Of a DNA stretch of 13,527 nucleotides, positions 1 to 7,731 are shown piece by piece (the stretch's first letter is position 1; every line of letters starts with the position of its first letter). The notes below the pieces were generated by a model. That model saw nothing but the letters and a program-made list of their open reading frames with translations. It was not told where the DNA came from and did not search any database. Origin of the DNA: Bacteroidia bacterium (GTDB lineage Bacteria > Bacteroidota > Bacteroidia > Cytophagales > Cyclobacteriaceae). The stretch spans positions 1 through 13,527 of the forward strand of contig JANXRR010000038.1 in the NCBI GenBank assembly GCA_025356795.1. Reading direction: 5' to 3'. The translations under genes and the position numbers were made by a program.

Positions 1-1
1 T

Positions 2-706
2 AAAATGGGCATTTCCAGAGGCATTGACTCAAACGAACTTATATTTTATCCTTATAAAAGCAAAGATGAGTTATGGGAAATCCCTTTCAATTATAGTGCC
101 GATTTATTGGTGGAAATGTTATCGGACACCTTAAAGAAACATGTAATAGAAATTGACTTGCCATTGCCCAAAGAGGCCTCTGTTTTTAAAAGTATTCCAA
201 CGGATAGCCTTTACAGCGTAATGATGAAAGTGAGTGATAATCACATTGCCGAGCAGTTATTACTTATGAGCAGTGGTGTAGTGAGCGATACCCTCAAGCC
301 TGAAATAGCGATTCAATTTGCCAATAAGAATTTATTGAATGATCTTCCAGATAACCCAAGGTGGGTAGACGGTTCTGGCTTGTCGCGCTATAATTTGTTC
401 ACGCCACGATCAATTGTAAAACTTTGGGAAAAAATTTATGCGGTTGTGCCCCAAGACCGATTGTTTAAACTCCTTGCTGCTGGCGGCCAGCCGGGCACAT
501 TAGCATCCTTCTCTCAAGGAGGCAAACCGTATATTTTTGGAAAAACAGGATCGCTTTCAAATAACCATTGCCTCAGTGGTTATTTGGTTTCCAAAAAAGG
601 AAAGATTTTTATTTTTAGTTTTATGAATAGTAATTTTGTGGTGCCTTCGCGAGAAATTCGGGCGTTAATGCAACGAGTACTCACTACCTTCCACAACAAA
701 TATTAA
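2..706 (+). CDS. D-alanyl-D-alanine carboxypeptidase, PBP4/DacB type (C-terminal part; 5' end outside window)
   Basis: The reading frame is open to the left edge, so the gene begins upstream; the ATG at 5 is probably internal. Counting from that ATG, the visible 233 residues carry two of the three motifs of serine penicillin-binding proteins: SDN at residues 77-79 and KTG at 180-182 (context FGKTGS). They also carry the PBP4-typical WVDGSGLSRYN stretch (120-130). The SxxK motif with the catalytic serine must lie before the window. PBP4-family (peptidase S13) enzymes are periplasmic and act as D,D-carboxypeptidases or endopeptidases on peptidoglycan stem peptides and cross-links. The stop is 4 nt before a GH3 glucosaminidase gene, so the two are likely co-transcribed for wall turnover. 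The S13 assignment is firm from motif order and spacing; exact substrate preference cannot be read. Confidence 0.9.
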   Translation, partial: KMGISRGIDSNELIFYPYKSKDELWEIPFNYSADLLVEMLSDTLKKHVIEIDLPLPKEASVFKSIPTDSLYSVMMKVSDNHIAEQLLLMSSGVVSDTLKPEIAIQFANKNLLNDLPDNPRWVDGSGLSRYNLFTPRSIVKLWEKIYAVVPQDRLFKLLAAGGQPGTLASFSQGGKPYIFGKTGSLSNNHCLSGYLVSKKGKIFIFSFMNSNFVVPSREIRALMQRVLTTFHNKY

Positions 707-710
707 AAAG

Positions 711-1943
711 ATGAGAAAAATAAGAAGCACATTTCTATTAGCAACTATAATTATTTGTAGTGTAGTTAACTCACAAGCTCAAACGTTGGATAGCCTTAGC
801 ATTAAAATAGGCCAAATGATACTGGTGGGCATGCCATCCAATTCATTAGATTCAGCCGTGCTGCAAGAAGTGAAGTTGGGTAAGGTTGGCGCTTTGATTT
901 ATTTCGAGAAAAATATTCCGAAGGCAAATTCCTTTACGGGTTTAAAGAAAATGTCTTGGACGTATCAACATGCTGCTCCCATTCCGCTTTTGATTTGCAT
1001 AGACCAAGAGGGTGGAAAAGTAAATCGGCTAAAAGAAAAATATGGTTTCCCAAGATCGATTACCGCGGCTGCAATTGGCAAATCCAAAGCACTTGATTCA
1101 GCCAGATTTTATGGCGAATCCACAGGGTCTACCTTGGCAGGCCTCGGCATTAATGTGAACTTTGCTCCGTGTGTAGATCTAGCTGTAAATCCTGAAAACA
1201 CCGTTATTGTTAAGGTTGAAAGATCTTACTCTAACAATGAAGACTCCGTTATTATGTTTGCACGGGAAGTTATATTGGCTCATCGTAAGTTTGGAGTCAT
1301 CACCGCACTCAAACATTTTCCGGGGCACGGAAGCTCAACAGTAGATACACATTTTGGTGTGGCCGATGTTACCCATACGTGGAACGAGCGTGAAATAAAA
1401 CCGTATAAACAGTTACAGCAAGAAGGGTACATTGATGCGGTGATGTCATCTCACATCGTAAATCAAAACCTAGACCCCAAAGCATTGCCAGGCACACTAT
1501 CGCAACGCGTGCTTGATAGTTTGCTGCGAAAGAAGATTGGCTTTAATGGCGTTGTGTTTTCTGATGATATGCAAATGAGCGCCATCGATAAAAATTATGG
1601 TTTAGGTGAATCAATAAAACTTGCCATCAACGGTGGCATTGACATTTTATGTTTCTCCAACAATTTGAGAAATGCAAAAATAAGAACGGTGGATACTGTC
1701 CATACCCTCATCAGAAGGCTTGTAGAATCAGGTGAGATTAAGAAAGAGCGAATCGATTTATCATTCAAACGCATTATGCAATTGAAGTCATCTCTCAAAA
1801 AAGAAAACGATCAAGTGCAACTGGCCAACGCTTATAGTGAGATTACGCGGCTCAAAGAATTGAACCAACAATACGTGGATCAGTTGGCTGTATCCAAACC
1901 TGACAAGAAAAAAATCAGGAAGATGAAAAAGAAGAAGGCTTAA
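711..1943 (+). CDS. Exported glycoside hydrolase family 3 protein, beta-N-acetylglucosaminidase (NagZ-like)
   Basis: A 410-residue protein with an N-terminal signal peptide (about residues 1-23, hydrophobic LLATIIICSVV, cleavage near SQAQ). The GH3 TIM-barrel shows the NagZ hallmarks: KHFPGHG at 201-207, the Asp-His dyad D212/H214 that serves as general acid/base in NagZ-type enzymes, and FSDDMQM at 283-289 with D285 as the likely nucleophile. DQEGG at 98-102 is also typical. NagZ enzymes remove N-acetylglucosamine from muropeptides. Here the signal peptide puts the activity in the periplasm or at the outer membrane, unlike cytoplasmic E. coli NagZ. After the barrel, residues about 365-393 look like a short coiled coil and the last 14 are almost all Lys/Arg. 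The gene starts 4 nt after the upstream carboxypeptidase, so an operon is likely. No fused beta-lactamase-like domain is present, although some Bacteroidota GH3 proteins have one. Confidence 0.9.
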   Translation: MRKIRSTFLLATIIICSVVNSQAQTLDSLSIKIGQMILVGMPSNSLDSAVLQEVKLGKVGALIYFEKNIPKANSFTGLKKMSWTYQHAAPIPLLICIDQEGGKVNRLKEKYGFPRSITAAAIGKSKALDSARFYGESTGSTLAGLGINVNFAPCVDLAVNPENTVIVKVERSYSNNEDSVIMFAREVILAHRKFGVITALKHFPGHGSSTVDTHFGVADVTHTWNEREIKPYKQLQQEGYIDAVMSSHIVNQNLDPKALPGTLSQRVLDSLLRKKIGFNGVVFSDDMQMSAIDKNYGLGESIKLAINGGIDILCFSNNLRNAKIRTVDTVHTLIRRLVESGEIKKERIDLSFKRIMQLKSSLKKENDQVQLANAYSEITRLKELNQQYVDQLAVSKPDKKKIRKMKKKKA

Positions 1944-1985
1944 TTGAAACTGCTGGGTTGAGCTTATCGAAACTACCACGGAGTT

Positions 1986-2009
1986 AAACCAAAATAAAGC
2001 ACTTGGTTT
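1986..2009. terminator. Possible weak bidirectional terminator between convergent genes
   Basis: AAACCAA (1986-1992) and TTGGTTT (2003-2009) are perfect 7-bp inverted arms with a 10-nt loop, in the 105-bp space between two converging genes. A short T-rich stretch follows on both strands. The stem is AT-rich and the loop is large, so this is a weak candidate. Confidence 0.3.
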
Positions 2010-2048
2010 TGTATTATTCCAATTGTTAGAAAATCAATTCTTTGCTAT

Positions 2049-4397
2049 TTACTTCAACTTCTCTTCAAACAATTTTAGTATCCTTTTATATTCATCGGTC
2101 CAACTGCTGGGTTCAACAAATCCGTGGTCTTCCATCGGGTAGGGGGCTAGCTCCCAGTTATCTTTCCCTAACTCAATCAGCCGTTGTGACAGGCGCACCG
2201 CATCTTGAAAGTGAACATTAACATCTACCATGCCATGGCAAATCAAAAGCGAGCCCTTCAACCCTTTGGCATAATATAGCGGAGAGCTTTTCGCGTAAGC
2301 AATGCTATCGGCAAATGGCTCATTTAAAATGTTGGCCGTGTACGGATGATTGTAATGTGCCCAATCAGTAACAGGGCGCAGCGCAGCACCCGCAGCAAAA
2401 ACATCGGGCGTGGTGAACATGCCCATCAGCGTGATGAACCCTCCGTATGAGCCACCATAAATGCCAATGCGTTTAGGGTCTATTCCATAATTTTTAACAA
2501 GCCACTCAGCACCATCGACATGATCCGTTAAGTCTTTACCGCCCATAAAGCGGTAGATACCTGTGCGCCAATCGCGGCCGTAGCCAGCACTGGCACGGTA
2601 GTCCATATCAAGTACCGTATAACCTTTGTCCGTTAAGAGATTGTTGAACATGTATTCACGGAAGTAGCTGCTCCACCACTTGTGCGCATTTTGAAGATAG
2701 CCAGCACCGTGCACAAAAATAACTGCCGCACCATTGGGCTTTGCGGGTTTGTAGATGCGTGTGTACACTGTAGCTCCATCGCGGGCGGTGAATGTAGTTA
2801 CTTCAGGATCTCGCCATGAATACGAGTTGAACTCTGCCGTTGTAGATTTTGTAATTTGTATAGGCTTTGCTCCCGTTTTATTTTCTTGAAGATAAAGCTC
2901 CCACGGCTTGTTTGTGTAGGAATAACGGATGGCAAGCCATTTCTCATCAGGTGATAGTGTTACTTCGTTGGCACCTGTCATGCTCGTGATCTTTTCAGGC
3001 TTACCTCCCCCAATGCTCAATTTGTAAAAATGTTTTTCGCCAGGATGCACTTCGTTTGTGGTAATGTAAAAGAATTTTTTATCGCGCGACAGTTGTACAC
3101 TCTGCACTTCATACCTGCCAGCAGTCAATGCTTGCTTTTTTCCAGTTGTCACATCCAAAAGATAGAGGTGTGAATAACCGGTTTCTTCCGACTGAAACCA
3201 AATGGTTTTGTTATCGGCCAGCCAACCAATGTTTAGATTACCAAAGAATCCTCCCGTGCCTGGGCCACCAATCCACGATTCATCACGCTGCCGATCTAGC
3301 AATTTTAATTTTTGTGTGGCTACATCTAACGACATAATCCATCGGTCTTTGTTATCAGCAGATCGAATTACCATCACATTGTTTTTCCCATCGGCAGTCC
3401 AAAGCGGGCCAAAGAAATTCACTGGTCTCGGCTCAGGTTTTTTATCTTTCTTATCGGATTTCGCAGGGTAGTCTTTTTTGTAATCAGGTTGATCAAAAAT
3501 TCCAACGATGTCATTTGTTTTCACTTGAAGCACGGTGTCCCTTATAATATCATAAACAAAAAGATCAGAAACATTTTGAATTGCGCCAACTTTAGTTCTG
3601 GTTTGAATATCTTCTGTAAAGCCTGATTCTGTGACATAATTGGGAACTATGGCTGTTTTTGCATTAGCACTTTTAATAAGGCGATACGTGATATAATTGG
3701 CATCAGGACTCAACTGAATGTTATCCGCACTCTTTTCATCCAAATAAATTTCTTTTGGGCGCTTGGGTTTATCTCCTTTAATGATTTTATCAGTTGCTTT
3801 TTTGGTATCGCTGCGTTGCTTGATTACATCAAACGTTTCTAGTTGATAAGTTCTCAACCACTTCTCTTGTTCTGTTTGTTTTAACTCAGATTTTTTATTT
3901 CCCTTCCTGAAATCTGTGTATTGTTGAATGATTCCACTGGTAAGTTCAATTGAAAAGAGATTTGAATTGGATGTTAATATCACTTTCTTTTCATCATCAG
4001 AGAAAGTAGCATTGAATTCTCGATCAAGTGTATTGGTGATTTGAATCGTTTTGTTGGCTATAAAATCAAATAGAAAAATATCCCCATTTTTTTCAACAAT
4101 CCCTTTTGTGAAGCCCGAATTGTAATTACCAAATGGAGGCAGCAAGGACCTTCTTGTTGTTGGGCTTACTTTTTTCGGAACTCGGTCAACTGTAGTTATA
4201 CAATAAATTGAATCGCCAATGTTTTTATCGGGGTTCCAATTGAAGAATAAACTCTTGCTATCCTTTGCCCAGAAAGTATTTGAAGGCGACACTCCCATCC
4301 ACCGTGGATCGCGCATAATTTTTTCAACACTTAGTGGCGCAAGAGTTTGAGCGAACGCATAGTTGGTTAATAAAAAAGGGATGAGAAGTTTCTTCAT
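2049..4397 (-). CDS. Secreted S9-family serine peptidase (prolyl oligopeptidase / DPP-IV-like)
   Basis: A 782-residue exported protein. Residues 1-16 form a signal peptide ending AFA before Gln. The middle (about 30-520) contains repeated WxxD/SPD-type blades such as LSPDEKWLAI (481-490), as expected of the S9 beta-propeller. The C-terminal alpha/beta-hydrolase domain (about 530-782) has the whole triad: GGSYGG with Ser650, GMVDVNVHF with Asp725 and EDHGF with His758. FVHGAG (561-566) is the expected oxyanion-side loop. S9 peptidases release dipeptides or short peptides, often after proline, and in Bacteroidota usually serve protein scavenging in the periplasm. Two lysine-rich stretches (about 196-216 and 307-325) interrupt the propeller. 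I do not see a clear DPP-IV Glu-Glu substrate motif, so the subfamily (DPP-IV versus acylaminoacyl peptidase-like) is open. It is separated from the next gene upstream by 85 bp and is probably transcribed alone. Confidence 0.92.
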   Translation of the reverse strand: MKKLLIPFLLTNYAFAQTLAPLSVEKIMRDPRWMGVSPSNTFWAKDSKSLFFNWNPDKNIGDSIYCITTVDRVPKKVSPTTRRSLLPPFGNYNSGFTKGIVEKNGDIFLFDFIANKTIQITNTLDREFNATFSDDEKKVILTSNSNLFSIELTSGIIQQYTDFRKGNKKSELKQTEQEKWLRTYQLETFDVIKQRSDTKKATDKIIKGDKPKRPKEIYLDEKSADNIQLSPDANYITYRLIKSANAKTAIVPNYVTESGFTEDIQTRTKVGAIQNVSDLFVYDIIRDTVLQVKTNDIVGIFDQPDYKKDYPAKSDKKDKKPEPRPVNFFGPLWTADGKNNVMVIRSADNKDRWIMSLDVATQKLKLLDRQRDESWIGGPGTGGFFGNLNIGWLADNKTIWFQSEETGYSHLYLLDVTTGKKQALTAGRYEVQSVQLSRDKKFFYITTNEVHPGEKHFYKLSIGGGKPEKITSMTGANEVTLSPDEKWLAIRYSYTNKPWELYLQENKTGAKPIQITKSTTAEFNSYSWRDPEVTTFTARDGATVYTRIYKPAKPNGAAVIFVHGAGYLQNAHKWWSSYFREYMFNNLLTDKGYTVLDMDYRASAGYGRDWRTGIYRFMGGKDLTDHVDGAEWLVKNYGIDPKRIGIYGGSYGGFITLMGMFTTPDVFAAGAALRPVTDWAHYNHPYTANILNEPFADSIAYAKSSPLYYAKGLKGSLLICHGMVDVNVHFQDAVRLSQRLIELGKDNWELAPYPMEDHGFVEPSSWTDEYKRILKLFEEKLK

Positions 4398-4482
4398 AGA
4401 GCGTGTTTTTAAAATTGAAATGTAGAAGTAAACGGATTTGTTTTTCTACAAAATTTGATGAAAGGCTTTTGAATCAACTAGT

Positions 4483-4824
4483 CTAGTTCTTCTTGGAATC
4501 ATTCGACACGTCTGAGAACATGCTATTAAAAATGGAAAGGATTAAACTAAATGCAAGTGCCCACCAAAAACCATCCACTGAAAATCCGGGCACAAAGTAA
4601 TCTACCATCAAAATAATGACAGCATTAATAACCAATAAAAACAGTCCGAATGTAAGTATGGTGAGAGGTATGGTAAAAAGAATGAGAATGGGTTTTAGAA
4701 TAGTATTGCCAATTGATAATACCAAGGCCACCACTAAAGCATAGCCGTAATTTTCTACATGTACGCCAGGCAGCAAATAAGCTGTGATCAAAACAGCCAA
4801 ACCAGTAAGCAAAAATTTTATCAT
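4483..4824 (-). CDS. Small four-helix membrane protein of the 'phage holin family' (YvlD-like)
   Basis: A 113-residue hydrophobic protein with four predicted transmembrane segments (about 2-19, 28-45, 47-74 and 86-104) and a short charged C-terminus ending KKN. The pattern, including LPGVHVENYGYAL near residue 18, the central GNTILKPIL (39-47) and the later FVPGFSVDGFWWAL (77-90), is characteristic of the membrane family labelled phage_holin_4_2 or YvlD-like. Despite the name, these are widespread chromosomal proteins, and no lysin or other phage gene is nearby. The molecular role is unknown; the B. subtilis relative is linked to envelope stress operons. The start ATG at 4824 is preferred because it opens directly into the first membrane helix. 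A different frame on the same strand (4625-4867) is a shadow. Confidence 0.82.
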   Translation of the reverse strand: MIKFLLTGLAVLITAYLLPGVHVENYGYALVVALVLSIGNTILKPILILFTIPLTILTFGLFLLVINAVIILMVDYFVPGFSVDGFWWALAFSLILSIFNSMFSDVSNDSKKN

Positions 4825-4934
4825 TGTTTAATGAATTTGTTTCATAAGCTTCTGGCCAAATTGGCAACAGGCTTAAACTTTAATTCAATATCTCCTTTTA
4901 TGTTGATTTACCAAGCCCTACTTTCGTAGCTCTT
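4825..4934. promoter_or_regulatory. Divergent intergenic region between the holin-like and nuclease genes
   Basis: These 110 bp must hold the promoters for both divergent genes. Toward the nuclease, TACTTTCG (4919-4926) matches the Bacteroidota -7 box TAnnTTTG except for one base, 8 bp before the start codon. The nearest TTG (4903-4905) is only 13 bp upstream of it, closer than usual, so the assignment is weak. I found no convincing box toward the holin-like gene. Confidence 0.3.
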
Positions 4935-6320
4935 ATGATGTATGCCATTGTCGATATTGAAACCACAGGCGGCTACGCTCAAAATCACCGTGTTACAGAA
5001 GTTGCCATTTATCATTTTGATGGAAAGCGCATCACCGATAAATTTACTACGCTTTTAAATCCTGAGAGAAATATTCCTGATTTTATTACAGGGCTTACGG
5101 GGATTACTACTGAAATGACAGCCTCTGCGCCCACATTTGAGGAAATGGCGGCAGAAATTTTTGAATGGCTAAAAGACAGGGTGTTTGTGGCGCACAATGC
5201 TCATTTTGATTATAGCTTTTTGAAGAAGGAATTTGAAGAAGTTGGCATTCAATGGCAAGCAAAAAAACTATGCACCGTTCGCTTAAGCCGCAAAATAATT
5301 CCCGGCCTTGACTCCTACAGTTTAGGAGCACTGGCAGAAAGTCTAGGCATTAAAATCCCCAATCGCCACAGAGCTGGCGGAGATGCTTATGCTACCGCAA
5401 AAATTTTTGACATACTTTTTAAGCGCGATCAGGCAGGAGTAATTGCCAAGGCACTTAAAAGAAATTCTGGCGAAGCAGTGTTGCCGCCCAATCTTGACAA
5501 AACCGATTATGATAAGCTGCCCAACAAAGCAGGCGTATATTATTTTCTGGATGCAAAAGGTACCGTAATTTATGTTGGCAAAGCTATTAATATAAAGAAA
5601 CGGATGGCGAGCCATTTTACTGGTGAAGCTCGTGAATGGAACAGATCTAACATCAGAAATGAAATTTGCAATATCACCTTTGAGCTTACTGGCAATGAGT
5701 TGATTGCCCTTATCCTTGAATCGCAAGAGATCAGAAGGCTGTGGCCGAAATATAACTTGGCACAAAAATTTAAAGGGGAAGAGTGGGGCGTATTTGATTA
5801 CGAAGATCGTAATGGCTACTTACGTTTTGCAGTTACCTCTGTGGCAAGAGGAACCAAGCCCTTGATTACCTTTACTTCCAAAGGCGATGCTTGGAATTTT
5901 ATGTGGGAGAAGGTAAAAGAATTTGACTTGTGCCCAAAATTAAGTGGGTTGCAAGTGGCCAAAGGTTTGTGCTTCAGCCACCAAACGGGCTCGTGCAAAG
6001 GTGCTTGCCAAGGGGTAGAGGAAGTAAAGAAATACAATGGCCTTGCGCAAGAAGCCATCAATTCATTTTTTGAATCGGGAAACACCGCTGCCATCATTGG
6101 TCAAGGCCGAGAGATTGGTGAACGTTCACTTGTGTTGGTGGAGAAGGGAAATTACCTGGGCTTTGGGTTTTACGATCATCAAGAGAAGATAAGTGACTTT
6201 GATAGCGCAAAAACTTTTATTAGACTAAGCAAAGATAATCGAGTGGTACAACAATTAGTGAATTCTTATCTCATGAATCCACGAGGTGTGGAGGTGGTGG
6301 AATTTTTAAAGCCCTTATAA
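4935..6320 (+). CDS. DnaQ-like DEDDh exonuclease fused to UvrC/Cho-type GIY-YIG nuclease
   Basis: A 461-residue two-domain protein. Residues 1-165 form a DEDDh 3'-5' exonuclease like the epsilon subunit of DNA polymerase III: VDIETTG gives D7 and E9, AHNAHFD gives D92, and HRAGGD gives H145 and D150, so all five catalytic residues are present. Residues about 197-275 form a GIY-YIG nuclease as in the N-terminal half of UvrC and in Cho: GVYYF at 200-204, IYVGK at 212-216, R223, and a candidate catalytic E262 in LILESQEI. Downstream, C333, C346, C354 and C358 have nearly the spacing of the iron-sulfur ligands of UvrC. The RNase H-like second nuclease and helix-hairpin-helix parts of UvrC are absent. 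By homology it probably makes a single incision next to DNA damage and may trim the resulting end; this is inferred. A second in-frame ATG directly follows the first, so the start could shift by one codon. Confidence 0.9.
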   Translation: MMYAIVDIETTGGYAQNHRVTEVAIYHFDGKRITDKFTTLLNPERNIPDFITGLTGITTEMTASAPTFEEMAAEIFEWLKDRVFVAHNAHFDYSFLKKEFEEVGIQWQAKKLCTVRLSRKIIPGLDSYSLGALAESLGIKIPNRHRAGGDAYATAKIFDILFKRDQAGVIAKALKRNSGEAVLPPNLDKTDYDKLPNKAGVYYFLDAKGTVIYVGKAINIKKRMASHFTGEAREWNRSNIRNEICNITFELTGNELIALILESQEIRRLWPKYNLAQKFKGEEWGVFDYEDRNGYLRFAVTSVARGTKPLITFTSKGDAWNFMWEKVKEFDLCPKLSGLQVAKGLCFSHQTGSCKGACQGVEEVKKYNGLAQEAINSFFESGNTAAIIGQGREIGERSLVLVEKGNYLGFGFYDHQEKISDFDSAKTFIRLSKDNRVVQQLVNSYLMNPRGVEVVEFLKPL

Positions 6321-6321
6321 G

Positions 6322-6624
6322 GTTAAAAGCATACTTTGGCAACGCGATAAATCTATAGATATTACAACCATCAAAAAGGCAAAACAAAGCGGTGATTGTT
6401 TTCTAAAAGATTTTAAGAAAATACAAGAAGACTTAAAAGAATTAGCATCAATAAAGAAGTAAGGCTAAAAGATATAGAAGCAACGAGCCAGACTGGAAAT
6501 GGTCTATAAGGGTAGTGCATGGCACATAAGGGAGGCGATTACTGAGCTATTTAATCAAATGGAAGATAGTCAACTTCAGGTAAAAATTATTTCAGCCGGC
6601 CATAGAAAGAATATTTATGAATAA
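6322..6624 (+). pseudogene. Decayed RelE/ParE-family toxin gene (multiple frameshifts and a nonsense codon)
   Basis: This 344-bp gap between genes contains no intact frame, but pieces in different frames join into one RelE/ParE-like protein. Piece 1 (6322-6459) includes KQSGDCFLKDFKKIQEDLKE and ends ASIKK before TAA at 6460. Piece 2 (6465-6506) reads LKDIEATSQTGNGL. Piece 3 (6505-6533) reads YKGSAWHIR. Piece 4 (6534-6552) reads GDY, an in-frame TGA (6543-6545, one transition from CGA Arg), then AI and most of a Tyr codon. Piece 5 (6556-6621) reads QMEDSQ and ends ISAGHRKNIYE, then TAA at 6622. GDYR-x-IY and the terminal GHRKxxY are the best-conserved core of this toxin superfamily. At least four frame changes plus one stop show a dead gene. 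The rebuilt length of about 100 residues fits the family. No start ATG and no cognate antitoxin frame could be recognised. Confidence 0.72.
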
Positions 6625-6634
6625 TTAATTCCGT

Positions 6635-6642
6635 TAAATTTG
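6635..6642 (+). promoter_or_regulatory. Candidate -7 promoter element for the MoxR gene
   Basis: TAAATTTG is an exact match to the Bacteroidota -7 consensus TAnnTTTG, 22 bp upstream of the MoxR start codon. No clear TTG -33 element lies at the usual 17-23 bp spacing; the closest is an ATG-containing stretch at 6614-6619. In AT-rich DNA the -7 match alone is moderate evidence. Confidence 0.4.
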
Positions 6643-6664
6643 CGCGCTTAATTCAAAGATAAAT

Positions 6665-7654
6665 ATGGCTTTCTCAGCAACAACCGAACTTCATCAAGAA
6701 CATCAAAAGAAAATAAAGGAAGTCTTTACCGAAGTAGGGAAAGTAGTAGTTGGCCAAGAGTATATGGTCAACCGCTTATTGGCTGGCCTTTTTACCAATG
6801 GCCATATCTTACTGGAGGGGGTACCTGGTTTGGCAAAAACCTTAACCATCAGCACGCTTGCCCGAGTGCTGCACCTGGATTTTCAGCGCATCCAATTTAC
6901 ACCCGACTTGCTTCCTGCAGATTTAGTGGGAACTATGATTTACAATCAAAAAGAAGGAAAATTTGAAGTAAAGAAGGGTCCTATTTTTGCCAACATTATT
7001 TTGGCGGATGAAATTAACCGCTCGCCTGCAAAAGTTCAGTCTGCCTTGCTCGAAGCCATGCAGGAAAAGCAAGTGACAATAGGCGAAACAACCTTTACGT
7101 TGGACAAACCTTTCCTTGTACTAGCCACCCAAAACCCGGTAGATCAAGAAGGAACCTATCCCCTTCCGGAAGCACAGGTAGATCGCTTTATGATGAAAGT
7201 GTTTGTGGACTACCCTACCAAAGATCAAGAACTTGAAATTATGCGTAGAATTTCCAACATGCAGTTCGATTACCAGGTGAATACAGTCTTAACCAAAGAA
7301 GATATCTTTTCAATTCGTAAAGAAGTGAACAAGGTGAAAATATCTGAATCGTTAGAAAAGTACATTATAGAGCTGGTAAGTGCCACACGCAAGCCAAAGG
7401 AATATAAGCTAGACCATGAAGCACAGTATATTCAATTTGGAGCGTCACCTCGCGCCAGTATTAACTTAAACTTGGCTTCGAAAGCGGTTGCTTATTTTGA
7501 TGGTCGCGATTATGTCTTGCCCGAAGACATTAAAGAAATAGCACTGGATGTTATGAACCATCGAATTTTGCTCAACTACGAAGCAGAGGCAGATAATGTG
7601 CGCACTGCAGATATTGTAAAAGTGCTGCTCTCCAAGATCCCTATAAGTAAGTAA
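6665..7654 (+). CDS. MoxR-family AAA+ ATPase
   Basis: A 329-residue cytoplasmic AAA+ protein of typical MoxR length. It has Walker A GVPGLAKT at 52-59 (the MoxR variant of GxxGxGKT), Walker B IILADEIN at 111-118 with D115 and E116, sensor 1 ATQNP with N157, a likely arginine finger R174 in VDRFMMK, and a sensor-2-like SPRAS with R263 in the lid domain. MoxR ATPases act as chaperone-like remodelling machines, usually with a von Willebrand factor A protein and often a DUF58 protein encoded next to them. Here neither partner follows: the next 233 bp are non-coding and then comes a TonB-dependent receptor. The gene therefore appears solitary in this window. The start at 6665 leaves a short helical N-terminus before the conserved GQEYMVNRLLAGL region and fits the family. 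Confidence 0.93.
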   Translation: MAFSATTELHQEHQKKIKEVFTEVGKVVVGQEYMVNRLLAGLFTNGHILLEGVPGLAKTLTISTLARVLHLDFQRIQFTPDLLPADLVGTMIYNQKEGKFEVKKGPIFANIILADEINRSPAKVQSALLEAMQEKQVTIGETTFTLDKPFLVLATQNPVDQEGTYPLPEAQVDRFMMKVFVDYPTKDQELEIMRRISNMQFDYQVNTVLTKEDIFSIRKEVNKVKISESLEKYIIELVSATRKPKEYKLDHEAQYIQFGASPRASINLNLASKAVAYFDGRDYVLPEDIKEIALDVMNHRILLNYEAEADNVRTADIVKVLLSKIPISK

Positions 7655-7731
7655 CAATTTGTTAACCGAATATTTCCTGTTTTAAGTAAAGATCAAGAAA
7701 ATAATATGTGTTGATGGATTGTAATAGCTTC

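Noticed and set aside
1195..1245. Apparent deviation of the GH3 NPxNPVIGxRSFS motif (here NPENTVIVKVERSYS)
   Set aside because: It looks like the longer variant of this loop seen in Bacteroidota GH3 proteins; the catalytic dyad and nucleophile motifs are intact, so it is not evidence of inactivation.
1788..1979. Minus-strand frames opposite the GH3 gene and other antisense open frames (for example 5343-5765, 11176-11544)
   Set aside because: They lie fully opposite strongly supported genes, lack family features or plausible start contexts, and read as shadows of the sense codons.
1948..2113. 12-bp direct repeat AACTGCTGGGTT at 1948-1959 and 2102-2113
   Set aside because: One copy is intergenic and the other is inside the S9 peptidase coding end. 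A few 12-bp coincidences are expected by chance in a window of this size, and there are no element ends or duplicated target sites.
4483..4824. A holin-family gene as a sign of prophage
   Set aside because: The family name is historical; YvlD-like proteins are common chromosomal membrane proteins, and no lysin, structural, integrase or repressor gene lies nearby.
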